Of a stretch of DNA of 7,183 nt, positions 1-5,104 are shown in pieces. The stretch spans positions 1 to 7,183 of the forward strand of contig JACRDX010000039.1 in assembly GCA_016212745.1 (NCBI GenBank), given 5' to 3'. Origin of the DNA: Candidatus Falkowiibacteriota bacterium. Lineage in GTDB: Bacteria > Patescibacteriota > Patescibacteriia > UBA11705 > JACRDX01. Below the pieces are notes generated by a model. That model saw only the letters and a program-made list of their open reading frames with translations, had not been told where the DNA came from and made no database searches. The translations under genes and the position numbers were made by a program. Within the stretch, counting starts at the first letter, position 1. The number at the start of each line of letters is the position of its first letter.

Positions 1-1302
1 GCTGACACCGTTGAGGTGAAAGCAACGAACGGCGACACGCATTTGGGCGGCGACGATTTTGACAAAAGAATTATTGATTGGATTATTGCTGATTTTAAGA
101 AAGAAACAGGGCTTGATTTGGCTAAAGACCAGATGGCTTTGCAAAGAATAAAAGAGGCAGCTGAAAAAGCGAAAATTGAACTTTCAACCGTGATGGAAAC
201 TGAAATTAACCAGCCGTTTATTGCGCAGGACAAAAGCGGCAATCCGACGCATTTGGTTAAAAAAGTGACGCGCGCGAAACTGGAAGAAATTGTCAACGAT
301 TTGGTTGAGGCGACTTTGGAGCCGTGCAAAAAAGCATTGGCTGACGCTGGTTTGAAAGTTGAGGATTTGGAAGAGGTTGTCATGGTTGGCGGAATGACGC
401 GCATGCCAATGGTTTTGCGAAAAGTTGAAGAATTTTTCAAAAAGAAACCACATGTCGGCGTAAATCCTGACGAAGTCGTGGCAATTGGCGCTGGAATTCA
501 GGGCGGAGTTTTGCAGGGCGAGGTCAAGGACATTTTGTTGCTTGACGTAACGCCATTGTCATTGGGTTTGGAAACTTTGGGTGGAGTTATGACAAAGTTG
601 ATTGACCGCAACACAACGATTCCGGTCTCGCGTTCGCAGGTTTTTTCAACTGCTGCTGATGGCCAGACATCCGTTGAAATTCATGTTTTGCAAGGTGAGC
701 GCGGCATGGCAACTGACAATAAAACGCTCGGTCGGTTTATGCTTGACGGAATACCAACAGCGCCGCGCGGAGTGCCGCAAATTGAAGTGAAATTTGATAT
801 TGACGCGAACGGCATTTTGAATGTGAGCGCAAAAGACAAGGCGACTAACAAGGAGCAGCACATTACAATTACCAGCACAACTGGTTTGTCAAAAGATGAC
901 ATTGAAAAAATGAAAAAAGATGCGGATTTGCACGCCGAAGAAGATAAAAAGAAAAAGGAACAGATTGATTTGAAAAATCAGGCAGACACAGTTGTCTACA
1001 CTACGGAAAAAATGTTGCAAGAATCTGGTGATAAGGTTCCAGCAGATATCAAAAAAGAATTGACAGATAAAGTTGAAGAATTGAAAAAGGTAAAGGATGG
1101 CACTGATTTTGACGCGATTAACAAAAAACTTGAAGAAATAAATCAGGTCGCAATGAAAGCAGGGCAAGCGATGTATTCCGCCTCATCGGCGGACAAGTCC
1201 GACTCCGTCCCGCCGGCTGGCGAGACTTCGGCGGACAAGCCAGCAGACGAGACGAAAGATGAGGGTAACGCGCAAGAAGGAGAGTTTCGCGACAAAGAAT
1301 GA
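1..1302 (+). CDS. dnaK: Chaperone DnaK (Hsp70), 5'-truncated by window edge
   Basis: ATP-dependent Hsp70 chaperone that binds exposed hydrophobic peptides in the cytoplasm and cycles with DnaJ and GrpE. The frame is open from base 1, and 433 residues are present. By comparison with E. coli DnaK, about 215 N-terminal residues lie outside the window, including the first phosphate-binding motif. Visible parts are NGDTHLGGDDFD (fragment residues 10-21), the third Hsp70 signature VVMVGGMTRMPMV (126-138), and the interdomain linker with LLLDVTPLSLG (179-189). The beta-sandwich substrate-binding domain follows, with HVLQGER (228-234) and FDIDANGILNVSAKDK (265-280), and then a Lys/Glu-rich helical lid. 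The tail ends in EGEFRDKE, similar to the usual acidic C-terminus. Just before that end, residues about 392-413 come from a GC-rich palindromic insertion (1177-1239). The stop codon TGA lies inside the first copy of the 9-base repeat. dnaJ follows 103 bases downstream. No heat-shock operator can be judged because the promoter is outside the window. Confidence 0.98.
   Translation, partial: ADTVEVKATNGDTHLGGDDFDKRIIDWIIADFKKETGLDLAKDQMALQRIKEAAEKAKIELSTVMETEINQPFIAQDKSGNPTHLVKKVTRAKLEEIVNDLVEATLEPCKKALADAGLKVEDLEEVVMVGGMTRMPMVLRKVEEFFKKKPHVGVNPDEVVAIGAGIQGGVLQGEVKDILLLDVTPLSLGLETLGGVMTKLIDRNTTIPVSRSQVFSTAADGQTSVEIHVLQGERGMATDNKTLGRFMLDGIPTAPRGVPQIEVKFDIDANGILNVSAKDKATNKEQHITITSTTGLSKDDIEKMKKDADLHAEEDKKKKEQIDLKNQADTVVYTTEKMLQESGDKVPADIKKELTDKVEELKKVKDGTDFDAINKKLEEINQVAMKAGQAMYSASSADKSDSVPPAGETSADKPADETKDEGNAQEGEFRDKE
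1177..1239. repeat. GC-rich palindromic insertion inside the dnaK tail
   Basis: A 63-base block with about 70% GC, in a gene that is otherwise AT-leaning. It holds a perfect hairpin, TCCGCC (1177-1182) with GGCGGA (1188-1193) around a 5-base loop. A second hairpin pairs CCCGCC (1209-1214) with GGCGAG (1219-1224) around GGCT, with one C·A mismatch. A 12-base direct repeat, TCGGCGGACAAG, occurs at 1186-1197 and 1228-1239, 42 bases apart and so in frame; both copies read SADK. The encoded stretch (SASSADKSDS...TSADK) is hydrophilic and lies in the disordered C-terminal tail, just before the conserved-looking EGEF end. The CCCGCC/GGCGAG pair also occurs in dnaJ and cysS of this window. I infer an inserted repeat element; the alternative is ordinary low-complexity tail drift. 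Confidence 0.7.
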
Positions 1303-1394
1303 CCAATTCCCAATGACCAACTAAGATAAAAATTTCAATTGGTCATTTGCAAATTGGTCATTTGTTGGTCATTGGTAATTGGGATTTGGTCATT
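1298..1394. repeat. Cluster of six TTGGTCATT repeats in opposed orientation
   Basis: The dnaK-dnaJ gap is built from one 9-base unit. It reads AATGACCAA at 1298-1306 and 1312-1320, then TTGGTCATT at 1339-1347, 1354-1362, 1365-1373 and 1386-1394. The two left copies are reverse complements of the four right copies. This allows an 11-base perfect pairing (1298-1308 with 1337-1347 or with 1352-1362) and a 12-base perfect pairing (1310-1321 with 1364-1375). Three right copies extend to TTGGTCATTTG. The first copy supplies the TGA stop of dnaK. No uridine tract follows, so this is not a standard terminator. Similar tandem TTGGTCATT-type spacers are familiar to me from CPR contigs, but I cannot verify that here. 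Confidence 0.9.
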
Positions 1395-1405
1395 TGTATT
1401 CTTTT

Positions 1406-2527
1406 ATGGGTAAAGATTATTATAAAATTTTGGGATGTGAAAAGGGCGCGAATGCTGATGAAATCAAGCAGGCATTCCGTAAATTGGCGCACAAATATCA
1501 TCCTGATAAACAAGGCGGCAGCGAAGCCAAATTCAAAGAAATCAATGAAGCGTATCAGGTGCTTGGCAACGCTGACAAGCGCAGACAATATGACCAGTTT
1601 GGCGCGACTTTTGACCAGCAAGGCGGTTTTGGCGGTGGAATGAACTGGGATGATTTTATGCGGCAGGCGCGGGAAGGATTTTCCGCCCAAGGTGGTGGTG
1701 GGTTTGGCAATATTGGTTTTGACTTCGGAGGGCTTGATCTGGGCGATATTTTTGGGGATATATTCGGTTTTAATGCGCCCGCCTCCGGCCGCCGCAGGCG
1801 GCCTTCGGCGCGGCGAGGCGAAGATATTGCCATTGATTTGCAACTTGATTTTAAAGAAGCAGTTTTTGGAACCAGCCGTGAAATAAAATTGAATAGAAAA
1901 ATTTTATGCCCAGCTTGCGGGGGAAAAGGAAAAGAACCAGGAACGAATTTTGTTAATTGCGCAGAATGTGGCGGACACGGACAAGTGACGCGAGTGCAGA
2001 GAACTTTTTTGGGAACAATGCAAACCAGCGTGACCTGCTCCAAGTGTGGTGGCGCAGGAAAAATTCCTGAAAAAAAATGCAAACGTTGTTCTGGGATTGG
2101 TTTTGTTAACGAAGTTCAAAATTTGAAAATTGAAATTCCAGCTGGCGTGAATAATGGCGACACATTGGAATTGGCTGGTCATGGCAATGCAGCCAGCGGC
2201 GGAACTGGCTCGTTGTACGTAAATGTTTTTGTAAAACCAAGCCGAGAGTTTGAACGCGATGGCTGGAATATTATTTCGCACAAAAAAATAAACGCCTTTC
2301 AGGCGATGTTGGGTGACGTAATTGATGTTGAAACAGTGGATGGCACCGTTGAATTGAAAATTCCAGAAGGAACGCAAGCTGGCGCGCTTTTCCGGTTGCG
2401 CGGCAAAGGTGTTAAACACGGCAGCTTTCGCGGCGACCAGTTGGTTGAAGTTGAGGTTGAAATCCCGTGCAAATTATCCAGAAAAGCGCGCCAATTGTTA
2501 AAAGAAATTAATGACGAATTAATATAA
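1406..2527 (+). CDS. dnaJ: Chaperone DnaJ (Hsp40), type I
   Basis: Co-chaperone that delivers substrates to DnaK and stimulates its ATPase. It has 373 residues, the normal length for a full type I DnaJ. The J domain is residues 1-66, with the catalytic HPD at 32-34 and the end of the domain at QYDQFG. A Gly/Phe-rich region runs to about 124 and includes IFGDIFGF. Four zinc motifs are intact: CPACGGKG (168-175), CAECGGHG (185-192), CSKCGGAG (211-218) and CKRCSGIG (225-232). The C-terminal substrate-binding domains follow, with GDTLELAGHG and LRGKGVKHG. I chose ATG 1406 because MGKDYYKILG is the canonical DnaJ start; a TTG in the same frame at 1379 lies in the upstream repeats. No Shine-Dalgarno is visible. 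Residues about 125-137 (PASGRRRRPSARR) are encoded by a palindromic insertion. The stop overlaps the end of the opposing gene by 9 bases. It probably shares a transcript with dnaK, since I see no convincing promoter in the gap. Confidence 0.98.
   Translation: MGKDYYKILGCEKGANADEIKQAFRKLAHKYHPDKQGGSEAKFKEINEAYQVLGNADKRRQYDQFGATFDQQGGFGGGMNWDDFMRQAREGFSAQGGGGFGNIGFDFGGLDLGDIFGDIFGFNAPASGRRRRPSARRGEDIAIDLQLDFKEAVFGTSREIKLNRKILCPACGGKGKEPGTNFVNCAECGGHGQVTRVQRTFLGTMQTSVTCSKCGGAGKIPEKKCKRCSGIGFVNEVQNLKIEIPAGVNNGDTLELAGHGNAASGGTGSLYVNVFVKPSREFERDGWNIISHKKINAFQAMLGDVIDVETVDGTVELKIPEGTQAGALFRLRGKGVKHGSFRGDQLVEVEVEIPCKLSRKARQLLKEINDELI
1775..1820. repeat. GC-rich nested palindrome inside dnaJ
   Basis: A 46-base block with 41 G or C bases (89%). 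The core is a perfect hairpin, GGCCGCC (1787-1793) with GGCGGCC (1797-1803) around loop GCA. An outer pair, CGCCTC (1780-1785) with GAGGCG (1815-1820), is also perfect. Its left end contains CCCGCC (1778-1783) and its right end GGCGAG (1812-1817), the same two boundary words found in the dnaK and cysS elements. CTTCGGCG (1803-1810) also occurs in the dnaK element (1226-1233). It encodes an Arg-rich stretch between the Gly/Phe region and the first substrate-binding domain, a tolerant linker position. In-frame insertion of a repeat element is inferred. Confidence 0.75.
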
Positions 2528-3028
2528 ACAAATTTGTTTTGCGATTAACGCATTGTTTGTAAAAATATCATTGCTGGTCGTGATCTGGATTTTTTGGTCA
2601 ATTGCAAAATCTTTAATCGCTGCTGGTGATTGTTCCGAAATAATTGGTGGTTGGTTTTTCGGTGTTTGCTCCATTATTTGTTCTATTGGTTTTTGAGTGA
2701 TTTTGCAAAAAGTAGTGCTTGAATCTATATTGAGAGTTTTGATTTTGTCCTGTGGGTTGATAATTGGCATTGAGATATTTGGAAGGACTTCAACGATAAA
2801 TTGGTCCTTATTTTTTTGTTTTAAAATCGCGTTAGCGGTTGTTATTTTTTGCTGGCTAGGGATTACATTATTTTGCACAAGCGAATTTAACGCGTTGTCA
2901 AAACCAGCGGTAAATCCTTGGTTGTAATATTGTGCATTTTTATAACTCGTGCCAAAATAAAATCCGAGCGAAAAAACAAGCGCGAACAAAACAATGAGAA
3001 CGATCATTGATATTAGGTGGCGATGCAT
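2519..3028 (-). CDS. Small single-pass membrane protein, function unknown
   Basis: 169 residues beginning MHRHLISMIVLIVLF. Residues 7-27 form one hydrophobic segment ending GFYFG, which would anchor the protein with its C-terminal part outside the membrane (uncleaved signal anchor). After the anchor comes YYNQGFTAGFDNALNSL, then a mixed region with alternating hydrophobic residues (KDQFIVEVLP; KTLNIDSSTTF; QKIQITTS) that suggests beta strands, separated by a Pro/Gln-rich stretch. The order 'small strand pair, P-rich loop, threonine-rich strand, final strand pair' reminds me of short CPR membrane-anchored beta-barrel proteins, but I cannot name a family. The start at 3028 was chosen because it lies about 18 bases after the predicted transcription start and directly precedes the membrane helix. 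The longer frame up to 3322 runs through the promoter and the opposite gene. Its 3' end overlaps dnaJ tail to tail by 9 bases. Confidence 0.8.
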   Translation of the reverse strand: MHRHLISMIVLIVLFALVFSLGFYFGTSYKNAQYYNQGFTAGFDNALNSLVQNNVIPSQQKITTANAILKQKNKDQFIVEVLPNISMPIINPQDKIKTLNIDSSTTFCKITQKPIEQIMEQTPKNQPPIISEQSPAAIKDFAIDQKIQITTSNDIFTNNALIAKQICLY

Positions 3029-3052
3029 AAATTGAAATGTTATTATGTGGAT

Positions 3053-3081
3053 ATTATAACACATTTTGTTTTGCATGGAAA
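3053..3081 (-). promoter_or_regulatory. Sigma70-type promoter for the minus-strand membrane protein
   Basis: On the minus strand a perfect TATAAT (plus coordinates 3053-3058) lies 17 bases from TTTCCA (3076-3081), a 4 of 6 match to TTGACA. Transcription would start near 3046 and the ATG is at 3028, leaving a short leader. No Shine-Dalgarno is present. Confidence 0.55.
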
Positions 3082-3093
3082 AAATGGTATAAT
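3066..3093 (+). promoter_or_regulatory. Extended -10 promoter for the secreted fibre-like protein
   Basis: A perfect TATAAT (3088-3093) is preceded by TGG (3085-3087), giving the extended -10 form TGnTATAAT. A poor -35, TTGTTT (3066-3071), lies 16 bases upstream; the extended -10 may compensate. Transcription would start near 3100. This argues against the TTG codon at 3099 as the start and for ATG 3120. The promoter overlaps the minus-strand promoter. Confidence 0.6.
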
Positions 3094-3119
3094 AATTATT
3101 GAAAAATAAAAACCATATT

Positions 3120-4295
3120 ATGCGCGAAAAAATTATTATTAGTATAATTAGTATTTTTGTGACGATCAGTTGTCTGGTTGGCGTTGGTTTTGTTATGGCA
3201 TGGTCTGAGCCAACGAACAATCCTCCTGCTGGCAATGTAGCTGCGCCAATTAACGTGAGTTCAACGTTGCAAACTAAAGCTGGAACATTGGGGTTAAATG
3301 GCGCGGTGGCTGACGCGAACATTGGGTTGAATGTGACGGGCGTTAATTATGGGCTTGTCGCGAAAAACAAAAATAATTTGACAGAGGCGCGGCTTGGGGA
3401 TAAGTCAAATGCTGGTTATTTTAATTCGCAGGCAGATATTAAACCAGCGATTAATGTCACTGGCAAATATGGCGGTATATTTTCGTCTGGCACAACTGAT
3501 TATGGTGTTTGGAGCTCGGGCGGTCTTTATGGTTTGTATGGATTGGACACAGATGGAAATTATGGATATATTGGCGGACAAGGAAATGGTCTTTATGGAA
3601 GCGGCAGAGACAATGGCGTGTACGCGGTCGGTAGTAAGATTGGGGTTTATGGTTCGTCTGCTAAACTTGGAATGAAAATTGAAAATAGCGCAAAGAACAA
3701 TTTTGTTGAAGCAGCAGGAACAGATTACGCGTTCAAAGCTCAAAAAGACGCAAATACAAATGTGACGTTGGCAGACAAAATGGGAAACGGAATCGTTGCG
3801 CAAGGATCTTCATATGCTGGAAAATTTACAGGCAAGGTATGGGTTAATGGAAATTTAGAAGTTACCGGTCAGTGCTTGGGTAAGTTATGCTTTGGTGATT
3901 TGGCGGAAAACGTTGATGTTGCGCAGAATGTTGAGGACGGTGATATTGTTGAAATGTCTGTTGTCGGTAGCGTTGTTAAAACTTCAACGCCATATTCTAA
4001 GCGAGCGATTGGAGTGATTTCAGAAAATCCATCTATGGTTTTGTCTGGCAAAACAGACAAAACCAACAAGCAGGCGCCGTTAGCTTTGGCCGGGCTTGTT
4101 ATGGTCAAGGCAACAAACGCGAATGGAGCAATGGAAATTGGTGATTATATTACTTCTTCAAATATTCCGGGCGTTGGAATGAAGGCAACGAAGTCCGGGT
4201 ATGTAATTGGCAAGGTTTTACAACCATTTGACAAAACGAATGGGAGTGTGCTAATATTGGTTGATTTGGATTCTGTGTATTTGGAGTCCAAATAA
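3120..4295 (+). CDS. Secreted Gly-Tyr-repeat fibre-like surface protein
   Basis: 391 residues. A signal peptide or anchor is clear: basic start MREK, hydrophobic core residues 5-26, possible cleavage after VMA. The mature start, WSEPTNNPPAGNV then AAPINVS (28-47), is a signature I associate with CPR exported proteins. Residues about 75-180 hold a degenerate repeat around the word G-[LVI]-[YFW]-[GA], for example NYGLVAKN, KYGGIFSSG, DYGVWSSG, GLYGLYG, NGLYGSG and IGVYGSS, as in repetitive beta-structured stalks. SSYAGKFTGKVWVNGNLEVTG (230-250) resembles the 'YAGYF-GNVxVTG' joint of GVYG-repeat proteins. A C-terminal beta domain (about 259-388) follows, with DLAENVDVAQNVEDGDIV, RAIGVISENP, ALAGLVMVK, GDYITSS and GVGMKATKSGYVIGKVL. 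This domain resembles the C-terminal region of many exported repeat and tail-fibre-like proteins. Cys252 and Cys257 could form a disulfide. The function is inferred to be an extracellular fibre or attachment structure; no enzyme motif is seen. No terminator follows before the next gene. Confidence 0.85.
   Translation: MREKIIISIISIFVTISCLVGVGFVMAWSEPTNNPPAGNVAAPINVSSTLQTKAGTLGLNGAVADANIGLNVTGVNYGLVAKNKNNLTEARLGDKSNAGYFNSQADIKPAINVTGKYGGIFSSGTTDYGVWSSGGLYGLYGLDTDGNYGYIGGQGNGLYGSGRDNGVYAVGSKIGVYGSSAKLGMKIENSAKNNFVEAAGTDYAFKAQKDANTNVTLADKMGNGIVAQGSSYAGKFTGKVWVNGNLEVTGQCLGKLCFGDLAENVDVAQNVEDGDIVEMSVVGSVVKTSTPYSKRAIGVISENPSMVLSGKTDKTNKQAPLALAGLVMVKATNANGAMEIGDYITSSNIPGVGMKATKSGYVIGKVLQPFDKTNGSVLILVDLDSVYLESK
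4036..4065. repeat. Perfect 12-bp inverted repeat inside the fibre gene
   Basis: TGGTTTTGTCTG (4036-4047) pairs perfectly with CAGACAAAACCA (4054-4065) around the 6-base loop GCAAAA. It lies in the coding region at residues about 306-316 (MVLSGKTDKTN), a loop between two conserved-looking strands of the C-terminal domain. As RNA this would be a stable hairpin with no following uridine tract. It is AT-rich and unrelated to the CCCGCC/GGCGAG elements. Confidence 0.85.
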
Positions 4296-4315
4296 TTGAA
4301 CCTTGAACAAAAAAC

Positions 4316-4322
4316 AGGAGGT
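4316..4322 (+). promoter_or_regulatory. Strong ribosome binding site of the lipoprotein gene
   Basis: AGGAGGT lies 5 bases before ATG 4328. It is the best Shine-Dalgarno in the window, stands out against the neighbouring genes that have none, and fixes the start. Confidence 0.9.
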
Positions 4323-4327
4323 GCGTC

Positions 4328-5026
4328 ATGCGGAACACAACGCTTTTCGCAGTAGTTTTGGCGTTGGCAGCCGCATGCACCTTTGACAACCCTCTTGATT
4401 GGGAGGGCTTGGTGTTTGCGGTTCCGGACGAGTTGGAGGACTGGGTAGCTGATGCAACAGCAGATGCTGCTGACTTGCAGGTAGCAGAGCAATCGGATCA
4501 AGCTGATCAAGCAGCTGACTCGCTCGACCAGCAGAATGAAGTTCCAACAGACGTTCCTGACGTTCCAGATTCACAAGACGTCAAGGACGCCAAAGACGTA
4601 GACGCAGAAGTCGCGAATCCGTGTCCAGCAGAGGGCGAGTATCCAGACCCGCAGCTCATGAAGTGTTTGAAGTATCCGTGCTGCGAGCTTGCGGGTTCGT
4701 GGATGTTGCAGATGGTTGACTACGATGATCCAATGGCTAACTATAATTACGCGGTTGCCATTGAACAGGAAAAGGCCTTGGTGGTGTTGAATGTTCTTGG
4801 TCGTGCGCCAGGAAACATTAAACTGCCGGAGACGGTGAGTGGAACATTGGAGTCCGATGTTCTGCATCTTGACGGCGGTGATCCCGGAATGACAGGGTTT
4901 CTGATGATGGATGCGAAGAAAGTAGAAGCGGCGCTCTTTGAGCTTGGTACCTTTTCCGGTTTGTACAAGCTGGTCATCAACGGCGAGCCCACGCACAGCG
5001 GCTCGTGGACGCTTACTCCGAATTGA
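4328..5026 (+). CDS. Putative lipoprotein with Asp-rich linker, possibly acquired
   Basis: 232 residues, no family recognised. The N-terminus MRNTTLFAVVLALAAAC looks like a lipoprotein signal, with lipid attachment at Cys17, although position -3 is Ala rather than the preferred Leu. Residues about 35-95 form an acidic Ala/Asp/Gln-rich linker (ADATADAADL; DVPDVPDSQDVKDAKDVD), the kind of spacer that holds lipoproteins away from a membrane and is typical of Myxococcota-like lipoproteins. Four further cysteines follow (99, 113, 118, 119). The C-terminal half (about 120-232) has repeated strand-turn patterns, including LAGSWML, VSGTLESDVLHLDG and HSGSWTLTPN, as in small beta-barrel lipoproteins. 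GC is about 52% in sampled 60-base lines, against 33-37% in lines sampled from the fibre gene and cysS. It has its own strong ribosome binding site and terminator. Horizontal acquisition is inferred; alternatives are a recently evolved CPR gene or a chimeric assembly. Confidence 0.8.
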   Translation: MRNTTLFAVVLALAAACTFDNPLDWEGLVFAVPDELEDWVADATADAADLQVAEQSDQADQAADSLDQQNEVPTDVPDVPDSQDVKDAKDVDAEVANPCPAEGEYPDPQLMKCLKYPCCELAGSWMLQMVDYDDPMANYNYAVAIEQEKALVVLNVLGRAPGNIKLPETVSGTLESDVLHLDGGDPGMTGFLMMDAKKVEAALFELGTFSGLYKLVINGEPTHSGSWTLTPN

Positions 5027-5037
5027 GCGTTTTTGAG

Positions 5038-5074
5038 GCGGAGTCTGTAAAACAGGCCCCGCTCTTTTCTTTTT
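5038..5074 (+). terminator. Rho-independent terminator after the lipoprotein gene
   Basis: The stem is 5038-5047 (GCGGAGTCTG) with 5053-5062 (CAGGCCCCGC). It is ten positions long with one A·C mismatch and one G·T wobble, and the loop is TAAAA. TCTTTTCTTTTT follows directly (5063-5074). It begins 12 bases after the stop codon. Because it precedes cysS, cysS probably needs its own promoter. Confidence 0.85.
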
Positions 5075-5087
5075 ATGAATTTCAGAT

Positions 5088-5093
5088 TACAAT
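5088..5093 (+). promoter_or_regulatory. Possible -10 element for cysS
   Basis: TACAAT matches TATAAT at 5 of 6 positions and lies between the terminator and ATG 5105. No -35 is recognisable at 16-18 bases upstream. If used, transcription would begin near 5100 and the cysS message would be almost leaderless, which fits the absence of a Shine-Dalgarno. The call rests mainly on the need for a promoter after the terminator. Confidence 0.25.
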
Positions 5094-5104
5094 ATAAGTA
5101 TCTT

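Noticed and set aside
1298..1394. CRISPR array
   Set aside because: The repeats are only 9 bases, in both orientations and with very short irregular spacing.
1379..1405. TTG start extending dnaJ by 9 residues
   Set aside because: The extra residues come from the repeat spacer, while ATG 1406 gives the canonical DnaJ N-terminus.
1555..2419. Long minus-strand open frames opposite dnaJ
   Set aside because: They lie fully opposite a well-supported DnaJ; their sequence has no recognisable domain and follows from the codon use of dnaJ.
2526..2539. 14-base perfect palindrome AAACAAATTTGTTT at the dnaJ end as a terminator
   Set aside because: It has a single G·C pair per arm and essentially no loop, so any RNA hairpin would be weak. 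It could still be chance in AT-rich sequence.
3099..3119. TTG start for the fibre protein
   Set aside because: It lies at the predicted transcription start, and ATG 3120 gives a better signal peptide (MREK followed by the hydrophobic core).
3029..3322. N-terminal extension of the minus-strand membrane protein to 3322
   Set aside because: It runs through the predicted promoter and opposite the signal peptide of the fibre protein, and would bury the membrane anchor in the middle.
4296..4308. TTGAACC/TTGAACA tandem as an insertion-site duplication flanking the lipoprotein gene
   Set aside because: The copies are adjacent on one side only; no matching copy is seen after the terminator.
1300..5026. 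Recoded TGA (code 25)
   Set aside because: dnaK and the lipoprotein gene end naturally at TGA, and no gene needs TGA as glycine.
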